Positions 32,579 to 45,500 are shown, numbered from the stretch's first letter. The stretch is 64,000 nucleotides of DNA from Sciurus carolinensis (GCF_902686445.1 NC_062227.1:30310777-30374776); one strand, 5' to 3'. Made by a program: numbers and translations. The notes: generated by a model from the sequence alone, not told the origin.

Positions 32579-32781
32579 TAGGCATGATGGTGCGTGCCTA
32601 TAATCCCAGTGGCTTGGGAGGCTGAGGCAGGAGGATCATGAGTTCGAGCCCAGGCTCAGCAACTTAGCAAGACCTGAAGCAACTCAGCAAGACACTGTCT
32701 CTAATGAAATATCAAAAAGGGCCAAGGATGTGACTCAGCAGTTAAACACCCCTGGGTTCAATCCCTGGTTAAAAAAAAAAA
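32579..32781 (+). mobile_element. B1-ID type SINE, sense
   Basis: A complete dimeric SINE: B1-like head (gcatgatggtgcgtgcctataatcccag, gaggctgaggcaggaggatc), gcaacttagcaagacctgaagcaactcagc, ID-like tail (ggatgtgactcagcagttaa, ccctgggttcaatccctgg) and an A tail. Perfect 11-base duplications atgggcaccca flank it at 32568-32578 and 32782-32792. Confidence 0.96.
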
Positions 32782-32889
32782 ATGGGCACCCAAATTGGTA
32801 AAGGAAATCAACAAATACTGCTCATTGGAAAGAGTAAAGGCAGATGGTTATTTAAAGACTCACATCACTAACTTTCAGAAAACTCTAAG

Positions 32890-33392
32890 TGAAAGACCTT
32901 AATTCATCTGCAAAATTCTTTTGCCATCTAATGCAGATGGATTAAGGTCCTACTCATTTGACACTGAATTAAGCAAAAGAGATTATCATGGATGGGTCTG
33001 ACTTAATCAATTGAGCAAATAACAGAAGTTGGAAAGATGAGAATTGTGAGAGAGGTTCTCTTGTTGCCATATTGTGAAGAGGGCCATATGGTAGGGAACA
33101 GCAGGCAGACTCAAGAAACTGAGAACTAGCCCCCAGTTGACAGCCAGCAAGAAAACAGCAAACTTAATCTTATAACTGATTTTTTAATAACCAGAGATTT
33201 GGGAAGAGGACCCCAAGCTTTATATGAGTTTGTAGCTCCATCTAACACCTCAAAAGCCTGGTGAGACCCTAAGCAAAGAACCCAAAGAAACATGCCCAGA
33301 CTCTAGACCTATGAAACCTGTCAAATAATACTTGTGTGTCGTTTAAGTCATGGTTTGTGATAATTTATTATACAGCAATAAAAAATTAATAC
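32890..33392 (+). repeat. MLT1-type MaLR LTR relic, sense
   Basis: Blocks in the MLT1 order: gagattatcatggatgggtctgacttaatca, gttgccatattgtgaagagggcc, cccccagttgacagccagcaagaaaacag, ctggtgagaccctaagcaaagaaccc, and the end tttaagtcatggtttgtgataatttattatacagcaataaa. It is old and diverged, with no internal ERV sequence, so it is a solo LTR. Confidence 0.8.
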
Positions 33393-33469
33393 CCACACTA
33401 TTCCCCACTCGTCCCCACTTTAAGTATATGTTCATACTAGATGTCACTTTTCTGGTGCCGGTTACCATG

Positions 33470-33635
33470 GATAACAAGGTCCTTATATACTTGTGTGATG
33501 ATTTGATGATTATCTCTCACTCCATGAGATTTCAAGCTCTGTTGGGGTCAGAAGCTATTCATCTGTTTTGCTCACTGTGATATCCTCAAAGACTGCACAT
33601 AGTGATTACTCAATATGTGTGATGAATTAAAGAAT
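33470..33635 (+). repeat. L2 LINE 3' end, sense
   Basis: catgagatttcaagctctgttggggtcag ... ttgctcactgtgatatcctcaaagactgcacatagtgattactcaata parallels the L2 3' terminus ('ttgttcactgctgtatccccagcgcc ... cacatagtaggtgctcaata'). Confidence 0.7.
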
Positions 33636-33639
33636 GCTC

Positions 33640-34630
33640 CCGTTATGAGGTTCATGCTCCTTACGGGCCCCTGGAAGTATCTGTTACTAGAAAAAGAGGG
33701 GGGTGGGTTGGGGAAATTCTTTCCATCCCCTTTATAAAAACTACACGGCATGTCTATGAAAGTCTAGAGGACACAAGTTGCAAAAGCCTCATCGGGCCAC
33801 CTCCAATCAGAAAAATGCCCTCAGGAAGGCACAGAGCATCCTGAGGTTAAGTGGCCAGTAATACCAGACTGTAAAGAACAGCTTCAGCTGTGAGCCAAAA
33901 GTCACATAGACAGACATGTCTTCTCTGATTCAATTCCTGCCTGCCTCTCCAGTTGCTCAGGACAGGACATCTGTTCTCTGGTTATGAAGACTCTATCCTT
34001 TGTTCTCCTAAGACAATCTGCCCGGTATGGGACATTCATTGCCTCAGCCCATTGGTCTGGGCAAAGTCCAGGATGTTGCTCAGTGAGTGTTAGTATTGTC
34101 TGTTCTTTGTTCCAGTGAGGACCTCTGAGTTGCTATTGCCTCCCACCTCTACTTCTTCCCCTGGAGGACTTTGCCCTACCTTCAGTTGCCACAGTTCGAG
34201 ACTGGGTTTTTGCATCAGTTCCTATAATGCTGTCTTACTCTGCCATTCACAGAAGTCCCTTCTATGAACTCTAGCCTAATCATCTGTTCATTGATCCTTG
34301 TGTCCTTCTCCAGCCAAGGTCGACATTAGAGTTCCCATCCTGGACCCCAGGTAGAAACCCCAGGTGGGGCTACCTGCATCTGAACTCGAACTGCCCAGGG
34401 TTGTGAATGGTGGGCACCATTCCCTTCTGCTACCTGGGATGGATACAGTTGGCCCACCTATGTTTGAGATCTCACTACCTGCAGCTGTGAATCTGAGGTG
34501 TCCTCTCCAGGTTTTGCCTGAGTTCCCATGGAGGTTGTGTTGGATGCTGGCAGGTATTCCATTCCCAGGGAGTAATTAGCTCTTGGGACTGCTCCACCCA
34601 CATTTCTGGTCCCCAGTGAAGAGAAGGAGG
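33640..34630. other. Unassigned DNA next to an L1
   Basis: Less AT-rich than its surroundings. The part from about 34320 to 34620 (ggtggggctacctgcatctg, cactacctgcagctgtg) has repeated acctgc motifs and abuts the L1 fragment at 34634; it could be an LTR or an L1 5' UTR variant, but I cannot place it. No coding signal. Confidence 0.35.
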
Positions 34631-34633
34631 TTT

Positions 34634-35275
34634 CAGAATACAAATAATAATAAATGCCGGCAAGGATATGGGGGAAAAGGCACACTCATACATCAGTGGT
34701 GGGATTCTAGAAAGCAGTAGGGAGATTGCTCAAAAATCTAGGAATGGAATCACCATATGACCCAGCTATCCCACTCCTCAGTATTTATGCAAAAGATCTA
34801 AAATCAGCATACTGTAGTGCTACAACCATATCAATGTTTACATCAGGGCAATTCACAATAGTCAAGTTATGGAACCAGTCCAGATGCCTGTCAACAGATG
34901 AACAGATAAAGAAAATGTGGTATGTCACAACACAGTTTTACTCCACCATAAAGAAGGAAATTATGGCATTTGCTGGTAAATGAATGGGACTGGAGAACAT
35001 CATGCTAAGTCAAATAATTCAGACCCAGAAAGTCAAGGGTCGACTGTTTTCTTTCATATGTGGAAGCTAGACCAAAATAAGGAGAAGCAAATGGAGGATC
35101 CAACGAAAATAGAGAGGGGATCAGTGATATGAAGGGGATTGAGGGACAGGGAGGATGGACCAGAAAAGGGAGGGACTGTGGAATGAAATTGACTGAACCA
35201 TCCCATGTACATACATGAATATACCACAGCGAATTCCACCTTTACATTTATCTATAAAGCACTAATTTTAAAAAA
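34634..35275 (+). mobile_element. L1 3' end fragment, sense
   Basis: The last part of ORF2 (caaataataataaatgccggcaaggatatggggg, gacccagctatcccactcctcag, aaatcagcatactgtagtgc, gaacatcatgctaagtcaaataa) runs into a G-rich 3' UTR and an A-rich end. It is 5' truncated. Confidence 0.87.
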
Positions 35276-36590
35276 ACAGTAAGTCGGCCATCACCTGGAG
35301 GTTTTCTCTTGAGATGCAGCTGCCCTTGACGTAGCTGCCACAGGCGCCCGGTTATCTTTTCTCTGGGCCTGGCTGCCATCTACACTGCTGCTACCCACTG
35401 GAGGTTACCTCTCTGGGCACCACTGCAGCTGCAGCCACTGTCATCCCCCACCCGGATGTTGCCACTGACCTCCCACCTGCTCCACCATCCCCCACCATTA
35501 CCGCTTCCATAACCACCCAGCAGTCCACTGCCAGGGACTCCAGGTTTGGTTTCACATGACTGCATCCATCTTGAGACACCAGCTAGGACCTGGGTGGACG
35601 GGGGGCAGGCACCAGCAGGTTTGCTGCCACTGCCATCTTGGAGCATAGCCACCCCTGTCTGGGGACACTGGCCAGGACCTGGAGGTTCAATGTCAGGGTG
35701 CCTACAGGTTTGGCTGCACCTGGGATCTTCTTCCTGGGAGTGCTGGTGGCTACCACCTAGTTGCTATTTCTCAGGATTGCTCATCCCTGATGGTCTCTCT
35801 CCAAATTCCAGCAGCACTAAAATCTTGGGACTACAACATGGTTGAACCTGGGATATCTGAAGACAAGATTGGTGGGATAATGACTGGGTCTGCTAGGGCT
35901 GGTCTGGGCCAGGCAATCTTGTGTGAAGTCAGAGATAGGGCTGAGAAACTTTCAAATGCTGACAGAGACAGTTGTTCCGTTTTCCATTGAAATATATTTT
36001 ATTTTTATTTTTTCTTCTCTAACATCTCACACCACCATATTTGGAGCAAGGTATTTTTCACACATCACTTTGTTGAGGATGGTGATAAGCATGGTGTTTT
36101 ACAGTTCTGTTGTACATTCTTATATATTTGATTATTTTTCCTCTTTGTATGTATACTTCCTCTCACTCATCTGTTTTCCTGAATTCCCTTTCTGCCTTTT
36201 CTTCACCTAATGACCAATCTCTGTTGGTTCCTCTTCGACTCTGCCCGCGTATTTTTACTTCTAGCTTCTCTCTTTCTTCCTCATGAACATCATATTCTAT
36301 ACTTTTTCTATTTTCTCTTTGTCTACCACTTGAAACTGTAAACCTTTTATCAAATTTTCTGTCTATATTGTAGACAGAGATCAAACTCATCATTTCTGTT
36401 TATAGCAAGAAAATCCCTTAGTGGGAGCTATTAGATTTAAAGCTATCTGCTGTTTACACTGGGTGCTGTTGATAATGGTTTCCCTTTTAAAGGTGGGGTA
36501 CTGGAAGTCCTCAGGGACAATATAGGTGTACAGGGTAGAATATGAATTGCTTCAGATCCATACAACTAGATGAGAAAACACACAAGCAAC

Positions 36591-37554
36591 ATGAAAAACC
36601 AAGGGAACAAAGTGCCCCAAACTAAGATGTCCCAATAAGAGAATACACTGACAACACAGTAGAAGAAATGTCCACGAAGGAGTTTAGAATGTATATAGAT
36701 AAACTGATCTGAGAAGTAAAAGATGGTATAAATAATAAAATCAAAAAGAAAATACAGAAAGTGAAAAATCACTTCAAGAGTTAGAGATTCTGAAAAAAAA
36801 CAAGCAAAAATTCTTGAAATGAAGGAATCGATGAAACAAATTATAAATTCAATAGAAAGCATCACCAACAAACTAGACCATTTGGAAGACAGAACCTCAG
36901 ACAATGAAGACAAAATATTTAAGATTGAAAATAAAGTTGACCATGTAGAGAAGATAAGAATCTATGAACAGAACTTCCAAGAATTATTAGATAACATGAA
37001 AAGACCAAATTTAATAGTTATCAGGATACATGAAGGAGCAGAGATACAAATCAAAGGAATACACAATCTTTTCAATGACATAATATAGAAAAATTTCCCA
37101 AACCTAAAGAACAAAATGGAAAATCAAGTACAAGAGGCTTATATGACTCCAAATATACAAACTTACAGTGGACCCACACCAAGACACATTATAATGAGAA
37201 TGACTAAAATACAGAATAAGGATGAAACCTTAAAGACTATGAGAGGAAAAAAGCAAATTATGTACAGGGGGAAACCAATTCTCAACTGATTTCTCAACCC
37301 AGACCTTCAAAGCTAGGAGGTCATGGAACAACATATTTCAAGTTCTGAAAAGAAATGGAAGCCAAACAAGAATTTTATACCCTAAAACATTGAGTTTCAG
37401 ATTTGAAAATAAAATAAATATCTTCCATGATAAACAAAAGTTAAAAGAATCCACAACTAGAAAGCCTACACTGCAGAACATTCTCAACAAAATATTCCAT
37501 AAGAAGGAAATTTTTTAAAAAAATGAAAACAAGCAAAGGGAGGAACTACACTAA
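36591..37554 (+). pseudogene. ORF1: L1 ORF1 relic
   Basis: Aligned by eye to the intact ORF1 at 15862-16887. The best-preserved block is 36819-37088 (KLDHLEDRTSDNEDKIFKIE, LLDNMKRPNL), covering the coiled coil and the start of the RRM, ending at a stop where the intact copy reads on (FNEIIAENF). Further matches continue to about 37500 (tttcatgataaacaaaagttaaaagaa region). There are early stops near 36630 and several later stops and frameshifts, so it encodes nothing. Confidence 0.85.
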
Positions 37555-37611
37555 AGGAATAGTCAATCAAAGGAAAAACTAAATCAAATTAAAAGCCAGA
37601 TGTAAACCAAA

Positions 37612-39500
37612 ATGACCAGAAATACAAACCATATCTCAATAATAACCTTGAATATTAATCTCCTAAACTCATCAATCAAAAGATGAAGACTGGCACATTG
37701 GATTAAAAAACAAGACTCCAAAATATGCTATCTCTAAGAGGCTCACCTCATGGGCAAAGACATCCATTGACTGAAGGTGAAAGAATGGGAAAAAAAAATC
37801 ATATCACTTATATGGATCATGTAAACAATCAGTGGTTTCCATCCTTATATTAGATAAAGTAAACTTCAAGTCAAAGTTAATCAGAAGGGACAAAGAAGAA
37901 CATTTCATTCTACCGAGGGGAATTATACATCAGCAAGATGTAACTACTGTAAATATCTGTGCCCCCAAACAACAGAGCATCTATGTACATCAAAAAAACC
38001 CTTCTCAGTTTCAAGAATCAAATAGACCACAATACAAATAATACTGGATCACTTTAATACATCTCTCTCACTACTGGATAGATCTCCCAAACAAAAACTA
38101 AATAAAGAAACCACAGAACTCAATATTACAATCAATAATTTATACTTAACAGACATATATAGAATATTCCATCCATCAATGAGTGAATACACTTTTTTCT
38201 TGGCAGTACATGGATACTTCCCTAAAATAGACCATCTCTTATGTCACAAAGCAACTCTTAGTAAATACAAAAGAAATGGCCATAATACCTTGCATTCTAT
38301 CAGATCATAATGGATTGAAATTATAAATCAATGATAAAATAAAAGAAGCTACTCTAACACGTGTAGACTAAATAATACACTATTGAATGATGAATGGATA
38401 GCAGAGAAATCAAAGATGAAATTAAAAAAATACTTAGAGATAATTGAGAATACTGATACAGTATACCAAAATCCATGGGACATGATGAAGGCCGTACTAA
38501 GAGGAAAGTTTACTGCATTGAGCTCATTTATTAAAAGAATAAAAAGTTGACAAATAAATGACCTAACATTACATCTCAAAACCCTAGAAAAAGAAGAACA
38601 GATCAATACCAAATACAGTAGAAGACAGGAAATAATTAAAATCAGAGCTGAAATCAATGAAATTGAAACAATTTTGAAAAATGACTAAACAAAAAGTTGT
38701 TTCTTTGAAAAATATCAATAAAATTGATAAGCCCCTTAGCTACACTAATGAAGAGAAAATGAGAGTAATCCAAAATTACTAAAATACATGATAAAAAAGG
38801 AAATATCACAACAAGCACAAGTGAAATACAGAAGATAATCAGAAACTATTTTGAAATTTTATACTCCAACAAAATAGAAATTATTGAACACATCGACAAA
38901 TTTCTAGAAACATGTGCCCTACCTAAACTGAATCAGGAGGTAATACACAATTTAAACAGAACAATTTCAAGCAATGAAATAGAAGAAGACATCAAAAGTC
39001 TACCAATAAAGAAAAGCCCAGGACCAGGCAGATTCAAACACAAGTTCTACAAGACCTTCAAAGAAGAATTAACACCAGTACTCCTCAAATTTATTAAATG
39101 AAATAGAAAAGGAGGAAACCCTTCCAAACTCATTCTAAGGGGCTAATATCAACCTGATACCAAAACCAGACAAAGACACATCAAGGAAAGAAAACTTCAG
39201 ACTAATATTCCTGGTGAACATAGATGCAAAAATTCTCAACAAAATTCTGGCAAATCACATGCAAAAACATATTAAAAAGATAGTGTACCATGAGCAGATG
39301 TGGCTCATTCCAGGGATGCAAGGTTTGTTCAACATACCAAAATCAATAAATGTAATACATCACATCAATAGACTTAAAAACAAAAATCATATGATCATCT
39401 CAATAGATAAAGAAAAAGCATTTGACAAAATACAGCACTTTTTCATGTTCAAAACACTAGAAAAACTAGGGGTAGTAGGAACGTACCTCAACATCGTAAA
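37612..39500 (+). pseudogene. ORF2: L1 ORF2 relic, truncated in the RT domain
   Basis: The start ATG at 37612 opens with MTRNTNHISIITLN, matching the ORF2 start of the copy at 15806. The endonuclease remnant includes VDFKSKL-like sequence at 37850-38000, and the RT fingers appear at 39214-39480 ([40 protein letters not shown]). The sequence leaves L1 at about 39500, right after GTYLNIV, so the catalytic box and everything downstream are absent. Many stops and frameshifts. Confidence 0.88.
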
Positions 39501-39635
39501 AACTGTAGCAGTTTCTGAAGTGTCCGTTCATGGTTAGCTGACTCCATTGCTTTGGACCTGAAGTGAGGCAGAACATCACAGAAGAAGGATATGGTGGAGG
39601 AAAGCTACTCAGCTCATGGAACCAGGAATCAGGGG

Positions 39636-39705
<70 letters not shown>

Positions 39706-39972
39706 AGAGAGGATCCAGGGACAAGATACAATCCCAAAGGCATGCCTCCAGTGATCTACTTCCTCCATTCATGCTCCACTTACATACAGTTTCCACATCC
39801 TCCAATAGTCCATTCAAATTGTTAACCCATCCAATGAATTGATCCACAGTGAGTTTAGAGCCCTCGTGATCCATTCACTGCCTAAAAGCCCCACCTCTGG
39901 ACCTTGCTGCATTGAGTACCAAGTGTTCAGCACATGAGCTTTTGAGGGACATTCCCTATCCAAACTGTAATA
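39500..39972 (-). mobile_element. MaLR-type LTR, antisense, with expanded A/TA tract
   Basis: gactccattgctttggacctgaagtgaggcagaacatcac at the left and gagcttttgagggacattccctatccaaactg at the right match the LTR at 53316-53756 in the same orientation. The outermost left bases are missing. An A37(TA)15 tract sits inside at 39636-39703. Confidence 0.75.
39636..39703. repeat. A37(TA)15 compound microsatellite
   Basis: A run of about 37 A followed by about 15 ta units. It produces artefactual poly-Lys and Tyr-Ile reading frames. Confidence 0.97.
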
Positions 39973-41991
39973 CCCCACTATGGCCCCTTAACTGCTTTCA
40001 TTTAAGAACTTAAGTTTTTATTTCTCTGTATATCCTTTCTCTCTAAACCTGTTCTTAAGAGGTGACTTGATAAGAATTTACCCACTAATGTGTGCTCAGT
40101 TTCCTGTGTTGCCTCTTTACATTTTAACTCTAATTGTGGAACCAAGGATGTTGTCCTCCTTTAAAGGATTCTAAGCAAGTAGAGATTCCTTTTGGATGAA
40201 TAGTCCTCCCTGGCATGACTAAATCAATGCACAATAGAAATCTGTTGATTCCTACACACCAAGCTAGGTCTAACTGCCTAATCTAACTGTGCAGTAAACC
40301 TGCAATAGTAAGTGGAAAGACAAGTGGAAAAAAAAACTGTTAATCTGGTTCAATTATTTCTTTCTAGACAATTGAAGAAGATTGTGCATGTTCTAGTGTC
40401 ATTTCCCCTGGGTCTAATCTTTCCTAGGTTGTCCAATTAAAAGCACTTTACACAGTGTAGGAAATGAAACTATGTGAAGAAAGAACCAAGAGATTATCAC
40501 ACTTCATTTTCAAATATATATCTCCTACAAATATTGGGCTAAAGAAAATCATTTTAATTAGAAAAACACATGGGAAAACTCATAATAAGCACCATGTAAC
40601 AAGGTTTTCAGAGAGATTTTCTCTAGGCATGTAGCTTCAATGTCAATAAATCAAGATGACAGGAACTTCTGAGATGCATTTCTACTGATTTCTTCTTTTA
40701 AAAGAAGGGGTGCATTGTAAAAGGAAAATATGACTCCTTTTTACTAAAATAACAACTTGAACCAGATATCAGCATGTTTACCTATTTGTTTTCCTTAGAA
40801 TATTATTTTGGTCAAGTAAAACTTTTACCCTTAAATCGTAGCAGCCTTACTTTTTCTCCTGGGCCTAATAAATAATTTCTCTTTCTATTCTCCCTCTATA
40901 TGTCCTGATAGATGGTAGCTGTATATCCTGTGCACATTCATACGTCACCCAGAACTAAATGCATTTCTAAGTGCTTTTGTGAGTCACCAAGAATGCTGTG
41001 TTTGATGTGTGTCTCTGACATTAACCTCTGACTTTAAAAACTACTATAATAAGAGAGAATATTTTAAGACTCTTATATGTACTTTAATGAATACATATTT
41101 CAAAAGGAACCAGCAAATCAAATTTATCTGCCAATTCAAAAGAAATTCTCAGCCAAAACTGTGTATGATAAAATATATATATATATATCTATATTTATAA
41201 TATTCATGCACTCTTTTACAGTTTTTTCTAATTTCTTCACATTGATTAATATTTATAAGCATATTAATTTGAAATTCAATCTTAGATGCAGATATACAAT
41301 TTCTAGATAAGACAACACAGATGGTGGCAGGCATTCTTGAAGACTATTTTTATATTGACTCTTACAGGCAATCTGTTTTATCAGCTTTCCAATGGGTCCA
41401 CACAATGAAGTACTCCAAAAAAAGAAATTCCAAGATTCTAAAAAATACTTGGCTGTGAACAGATTTAGTGGGCATATCTTCCCCCTTGCCAAGTCTCTGG
41501 GACATAAAATCTAAGCATTTAGTCAACATTTTCCCTTCCCCCATCCTGCTTCAGAAGCTTGTTATAGTATTGCCAGGTGCTGATGAGGCTTTGGGCTCTA
41601 AAGATAATAGAAATTTGCTACGGGGTTTGATGAAAATGTATTAGGCTTAAGAACCGTGTAATCCAGGAACAAATTAACAAACAAGACATCACCAAACAAG
41701 CAATATCACAGGGTCAGGGTTCAGAAACAAGCTGGCTGTAGATTGTTATCTGGAAATGATCACAAGGAAACCAGACATGGAACCTATTTGTTACAGTGCA
41801 TGTAGTAAATGAATATGTAATCACAGGGGTAGCATCAAGAGGACCCATTAAAGGTCAGTAATAAAAGTGACAGTGTTTGTTCAGTGGGAGAGAAAAAGCT
41901 GTTTCCAATTGAGGAAAACAGCACAATTTAGTCAAAAGCCATTCATCTATGCAGGGATGGTGCCAAACTTGCCTAATTCAAAATAAATGAG

Positions 41992-42092
41992 TCTGGGGCT
42001 AAGCTGTGCTTTTAGTGGTTAAAGATGGCCTACGTCAACACGTTGAGGCTCTGAATTTTGAACCAAGGCAGTACACGAGAAAAAAAAAAAAA
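41992..42092 (+). repeat. Possible degenerate tRNA-derived (ID-like) SINE
   Basis: gtctggggctaagctgtgcttttagtggtta ... ttgaggctctgaattttgaaccaaggcagtac followed by an A13 run has the layout of an ID element (ctggggntgtagctcagtggt ... gaggccctgggttcaatcc ... tail), but it is very diverged. Confidence 0.35.
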
Positions 42093-42651
42093 GTAAAATA
42101 CAAACACAAAAGCATTACTAGAGATTCTGAGTTATTATCATTAAGTAGAAATAATGCCAGCACTTAGGATCATGTGCTAACAGTTGTAATGTCACTGTCT
42201 TCTAGACAAGAAGATGGAGCTCTGTTAAATAGCTAAATCATTAAAGAAGTTATTAAGAAGCCATTTCACCATTTAAATAAGAAACTCAATTAGTAGGCAG
42301 GCTGAACTCAGAGCAATTGTAAGATGCATAGGAAAATGAAATGAATTTTATTGGTTGGGGAAAATGTTTGCACTGAGCATTAACTCTTATGGTTCCTTGG
42401 ATTTCAACAAGTATCTATATAAGTGTTTGGGAGAACATAATACCCTAACTTTCATGGTTTAAAATAATACTTGCATCTACTCAAATATTTTCCCATCCTA
42501 TTAAACAAATGCTTTTGAGATAAAAATTGTCAAATGATTAACAAGTCTTTATTGAATTCTTAGTAAGAGCAGGATGCTACTTCAATTGTTGAGGGAAACA
42601 TGCCTATTGAACACAATGCAATCCAAAAGAATGCTAGGATTTAATCTTAAA

Positions 42652-42692
42652 ATGTGTGTGTGTGAATGTGTGTGTGTGCATGCCTATGTGTC
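42652..42692. repeat. (TG)n microsatellite
   Basis: Two interrupted tgtgtgtgtg runs. Confidence 0.9.
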
Positions 42693-45349
42693 TCTGTATT
42701 ACAGGACCTATAGTTATTACTTTCTTACCTTCTATAATAAACTGAAATAAGGTATAAAAAATAATGTTATTAATAAAAATGTATTGTAATAGCACTCCAT
42801 GCTGTTGATTCTCACCAATAATTTCCCCTATTCTGTTAAATTTTAACAAGACCTCTGATTTTGATAATCTAGTCACTCTGGCTTCCAAGTACAAAATTAA
42901 ATATTTGTGGTATTCCATATCCAGTGGTTCCAAAAAAATACCAAGATGTTTGAATTGCTTAAATTTTAAAAATGTTCAATTCAAAAAAGAAGACAATGAG
43001 TTGCCACGAAATATATTTTCAAGTAAAATTACAGATATAAAAAACTAATTCTGTGTCTCTTCTATGGCTACAAGTCTAAAAATACATGGTTTTGCTCTTT
43101 TATTTTAGTCCTTACTTTAGTCCACATGTACAAACTCTAAGTTGTGATTTAGTATGAATCCTGAGCAAAAATTTAGGACAGTTCTGCTGTTAATGGACTC
43201 TGTTGACTCATCTCTATTTATAAAGTCACCAAACCCTAGTCTGTTTCCACCTGACCTGGCTCCAAAAGGGTGAAGGCAACAGGAAAGTTTCCACACCACG
43301 GCATCATAGAACTAGGTAATTTTCAAATCATCTAGAAGCAACAGCTTTTAAATAAAGTGCTTACAGCATAGAAAGAGGCACAATGGTAAATCTACCTGTG
43401 TGGCAACCCATTTTTCTACCATGACAGAAGGAAGGAACTCACAAAGGTAAATTGCCCAGGTTATGCTAAAACTCTGCTTAACCTGTTTCCTGTTGTGCTT
43501 TCTCTGTTTTGGGCTAATCTTTATAAAATATTATACCATACAATAATCTATGTAAATATACAAATAATGTTTATTGTGAAATAAAATGACACTCTCAAAA
43601 GACACTGACCCACACTAAAGAGCTCAAAACATGTGTCTTGAACTTAGGAGTCTAGTTTTATACGTTTCTATCTCTTCCCTTGCTGTCAAACTAGCCACCA
43701 TTTTTTCTTAATTCTTTATACTCCAGTTTGAGCAACTTCTAAAATGATTGTCAGTACTTTGTCTAAAGTAGAAACAGACACGAAGTGGCAGTATAGGGAT
43801 TCTAGAGCCAAATACATAATATGGAGACTTTGACACATGAACTTCACTAATTGCATAGTGAAGTTCTTCACTAATTGCTCACTTATAGTTTTGTCCCTTA
43901 CCATTTCTGAGAATCTTGACTATATTTAAGAGTTGAGGTGATTAGATCTGATTACTAGCTACCATATTGCTACTATATGTATGTATTCATTCTTTTAATC
44001 AATTTCTACCCCTTAAATCCTTTCTCAAAACAACCTATCTATGGAGCAAAACTAAGAGTTGCCAGATTTCACATAAGTATTTTTGGAGCAGTAAGAGAAC
44101 ACTGTGGACAGAGATGACTATTTACTCTGGTTATGATTTCTCTAACTTGAGATAAAGTACTCATAAAAAGTATGGGCCAATGGTAAAGAAATATAGAGAT
44201 GACATCATTTTCTATTCTCAGATTATTGACAATGAGAAGAAAAAGGTTATTCTATCACTTTAAGTCAAAAGCATTTTAAGTCTCACGGTCCTCTAAAGAA
44301 ATGGTATAAAGTGATATAAGGTGCTAGAATCAAACTTTTATGAGCATTTATTTTTAAGTTCAGAACTTTAGAGATGTACAAAATCAACAAAGTCAAACAC
44401 CACCCCAATTGTTAAGTCTAGTGTAAATATTCTTTGTCCTATATGACAGTGAGATACAGTAAAAGTAATAAATCAATTATGTGCCTATCACGCAATCTTT
44501 TCCAGCACATTCATTATAGTTTTAGAGATGCTTCAATTCTATTCCAAATGAATCATCAATTGTTTTCTAACATTTCAGCTATTAAGTCAAGCAGCTAATG
44601 TTCTGCACATACAGAAATACAGGAAGGAGCATTATGAAAGTAAAAGATTTTTTTTTCAGCAAATTATGGCATCATGTAACTGTCTCACAAATTCTGATTT
44701 GTGGTGTGTTCCAGAATAATAAAACATGAATTAAAATTAAGGACACAAAAATAAGGGTGTTCTATTTTGAAAGTCATTCTCTCTTTAAGTTGACATTCTA
44801 TATTATTGTTTTTGAAGTATTATGAGTATTTTTAAACTTAACTTTCATGAGCCAATCTTATTTCCAAGTTCACACAACTTTTCACTATCACCTAATATAG
44901 GCAGCAATTTGCCTAAATACAATCAATACTAATATAAATGTAAAGGTATGGTCCCTGGCCAAAAAATTAAAGTCACTATACAAATAGGATGTGAATGGTA
45001 ATTTTATTTTGATGAAAAAAAAATGAGATGTAAAGTGTTATGCATTAAGTAACAGCATTAAAGCATATTTTTAAAAAGCCTAATATAATTACAAAGAGAT
45101 ATTGAAAGTACGGTAAGTATAGCGAGAGTGGTCTTTCTCTCTCAGTCTATGAAATTATAATAAATGTATATTTGATGGAAATTACTAAGATTTTAAACAC
45201 ATTCATATTATATTTCCTATGAACAAAGAGTACAGTGTCCTTTCAAATGTCTCCAGAACACTTATAAAAAATCAATAGTATTTTGAAAACTTTGGAAATG
45301 TTTTATTTTTTTTAATTCCAGTGGTAGCTACAGAGAGAAACTCAATAAT

Positions 45350-45500
45350 TTTTTCATTTTATAAATAAAGTTTTATTGGAATAAAGATACACCCTTCATT
45401 TAAATATAATCCATGGCTACAATGGCAGAGTAGAATGGTTCTAACAGTGACCAATAATATGGCTCACAAAGTCTAAAATATTTACTAACTGGCCTAATAC
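45350..45500. mobile_element. hAT-like DNA transposon MITE relic
   Basis: ttataaataaagttttattggaataaagatacacc ... ccatggctacaatggcagagtagaatgg ... aatatggctcacaaagtctaaaatatttactaactggcc follows a well-known mammal-wide non-autonomous DNA transposon ('ataaagttttattggaacacagcc ... ggcccgcaaagcctaaaatatttactatctggcc'). The exact family name is not assigned. Confidence 0.7.

Larger units (their letters stand above)
35283..39500 (+). mobile_element. L1: Older L1 with 5' UTR, ORF1 and ORF2, sense, 3' part missing
   Basis: A GC-rich 5' UTR (35283 to about 35990, with YY1-like gccatcttgg at 35632-35641), an AT-rich leader, a decayed ORF1 and a decayed ORF2 that stops inside the RT domain, where a MaLR LTR begins at about 39500. 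It is the same lineage as the copy at 12596-18001 but more diverged. It starts only a few bases after the tail of another L1 in the same orientation. Confidence 0.87.
39973..45345. other. No gene recognised; AT-rich DNA
   Basis: The longest stretch here without clear repeats or genes. It holds a (TA)n at 41170-41190, a (TG)n-rich stretch at 42652-42692, and a possible ID-like relic. No reading frame shows a domain or splice-flanked exon that I can recognise. Confidence 0.45.

Noticed and set aside
35380..35845. Gly/Ser-rich frames on both strands
   Set aside because: They lie in the GC-rich L1 5' UTR and are by-products of base composition.
39563..39874. Frames with poly-Lys and Tyr-Ile repeats
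   Set aside because: Translation of the A37(TA)15 tract.
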